NCBI GenBank assembly: GCA_034620365.1 | Contig: JAQGEQ010000043.1 | Span: 186,001-250,000 of the forward strand | Length of the DNA: 64,000 nt | Source of the DNA: Pegea sp. RAD2-039 | Taxonomy: Eukaryota; Chordata; Thaliacea; Salpida; Salpidae | Direction: 5' to 3' | Shown: positions 62,601-64,000 of the stretch, in pieces | Layout: each line of letters opens with the position of its first letter | Position numbering within the stretch: the stretch's first letter is position 1 | Position numbers and translations under genes: made by a program | The notes under the pieces: generated by a model | What the model saw: only the letters and a program-made list of their open reading frames with translations | Databases searched by the model: none | Told to the model about the DNA's origin: nothing

Positions 62601-64000
62601 TATCTTATTTACTTTTGAAAATTTAGTTTGTGATCGTCCAACGTCGCTTAAAAATGGAAACTTTTCAATTTCTACTGCTGTTTTTGGGTCAATGTATTTA
62701 TCTGGCACAATGGTAGAATATACTTGTGATAGTGGGTATGCATTGTATCCAAAAGAAAACAGCACGCTTTCTTGCAATAGTTTAGGGGAATGGAAAGGTA
62801 TTGTTGGAAACTGTTATCCAAGTAAGTTATAAATATATTGCTACAATATGTATAACATTTATTCCATAGTTTGCAGTCCAGCACCTGATCTAGATAATGG
62901 TTTTAAAAATATTACAAATCAAATTGTAATTAATGATACATTGACACTTGAATTAGAAGTCATATACTCATGTGACTTAAGCAGCGTAATGGTTTCTGAA
63001 GATAAAAATAATTGGACTTGCTTATCTCCTGGCTTGTGGTCTTACACAGCCTCACCTAAATGCTTGAAAGGTAGTAGTTATTTCTTCCTTGTAAAAGTCG
63101 AATAATATTTTTTTGTTTAAAATTAATTTTCATTAAGAACTTCAAAAATAAATTAGTGATTGACCTACTATTCTATTTTCTTGAAGAGTGTTCTTTATTT
63201 TAAAATACTTTAAATGGCAAAATTAAATAGTACTATTTTACATACGTAAGATTATTGATTAAAATTAAAAATACATTTAAGATGACGATCTACACTTTTT
63301 ATTGCTTATTGTATTAACTTTTAAAAATTTAGTTTGTGATCGTCCACCGTCGCTTAAAAATGGAAACTTTTCAATTTCTACTGCTGTTTTTGGGTCAATG
63401 TATTTATCTGGCACAATGGTAGAATATACTTGTGATAGTGGGTATGCAATGTATCCAAAAGAAAACAGCACGCTTTCTTGCAATAGTTCAGGGGAATGGA
63501 AAGGTATAATTGGAAACTGTTATCCAAGTAAGTTATAAATATATTGCTACAATATGTATAACAGTTATTCCTTAGTTTGCAGTCCAGCACCTGATCTAGA
63601 TAATGGTTTTAAGAATATTACAAATCAAATCGTAATTAATGATACATTGACACTTGAATTAAAAGTCATATACTCATGTGACTTAAGCAGCGTGATGATT
63701 TCTGAAGATAAAAATAATTGGACTTGCTTATCTCCTGGCTTGTGGTCTTACACAGCCTCACCTAAATGCTTGAAAGGTAGTAGTTATTTCTTCCTTGTAA
63801 AAGTCGATTAATAATTTTTTGTTTAAAATTAAATTTCATTAAGAACTTCAAAAATAAATTAGTGATTGACCTACTATTCTATTTTCTTGAAGAGTGTTCT
63901 TTAACTTGCAACACTCCAAATAGCAAATTTAAAAAGTAACATTTTACATACGTTAGAATATTGATTAAAATTAAAAATACATTTAATATGACAATTACAC
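59636..64000 (+). CDS. CCP-repeat mosaic protein, gene 4 (5' part only, runs off the window)
   Basis: Leader 59636-59684, CCP1 59815-60009, then A/B pairs: 60510-60704 and 60753-60953; 61216-61410 and 61459-61659; 61922-62116 and 62165-62365; 62627-62821 and 62870-63070; 63333-63527 and 63576-63776. All are open and phase 1. The CCP1 donor is A/GTAAAG where the other genes have G/GTAAAG, which keeps the phase. A fossil exon-C start at 63893 shows that another repeat unit probably follows beyond the edge. Whether this copy ends like gene 2 (lectin 1, MAM, lectin 2) or like gene 3 cannot be seen. Its 5' flank and CCP1 match gene 2 best, while its second repeat unit matches gene 1. Confidence 0.87.
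60510..63776 (+). repeat. Tandem CCP exon array, gene 4 (at least 5 units)
   Basis: Same A+B unit as in the other genes. Units 3 and 5 (about 61740-62400 and 63151-63811) are nearly identical at a shift of 1411 bases, which marks a recent two-unit duplication. The array probably continues past 64000. Confidence 0.93.

Overview
This is an AT-rich eukaryotic window from an animal genome. It carries multi-exon genes with GT-AG introns (many only 50-85 bases), animal gene families (G-protein gamma subunit, RNF170, DDX52, sushi/CCP, C-type lectin and MAM modules) and CR1/Jockey-type LINEs. The phylum cannot be fixed from the sequence; an AT-rich invertebrate is most likely, with a tunicate, cnidarian or flatworm all possible. 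No prokaryotic features are present.

Layout. Positions 1-8.4 kb hold three ordinary genes, each rebuilt here exon by exon with intact reading frames: a 70-residue G-protein gamma subunit (+, 113-377), the ER ubiquitin ligase RNF170 (-, 2630-1391) and the ribosome-biogenesis helicase DDX52 (+, 6215-8283). A decayed Tigger/pogo (CENP-B-like) transposase follows at 8.5-9.2 kb.

From 9.3 kb to the right edge lies a tandem family of large, apparently secreted mosaic proteins, all on the + strand. Gene 1 (13252-23028; 1627 aa), gene 2 (26628-33645; 1097 aa), gene 3 (43212-55739; 2147 aa) and gene 4 (from 59636, running off the window) share a short leader exon, a first CCP exon, then a tandem array of a ~704-base unit carrying two CCP exons (called A and B here). 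The array has 5, 1, 14 and at least 5 units respectively. Genes 1 and 2 continue with CCP-C, C-type lectin 1, two CCPs, a two-part MAM region, a second CCP-C and C-type lectin 2. Gene 3 has a single CCP-C that looks like a fusion of the two, and goes straight to lectin 2. All CCP exons begin and end in phase 1, so units can be gained or lost without breaking the frame. Each repeat intron keeps a truncated fossil of exon C. Two further relics of the family lie at 9323-9623 and 34230-34605.

LINE fragments of one family punctuate the cluster (11.3, 23.4-25.3, 34.7-35.0, 35.2-39.3, 39.3-41.7 and 56.1-58.0 kb). Their shared positions after genes 1 and 3 show that a two-gene block of about 30 kb was duplicated to give genes 3 and 4. 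The main finding is this rapidly rearranging CCP/lectin/MAM locus. Its architecture suggests a role in innate recognition or adhesion, but that function is inference. All identity statements come from reading by eye, not from alignment software.
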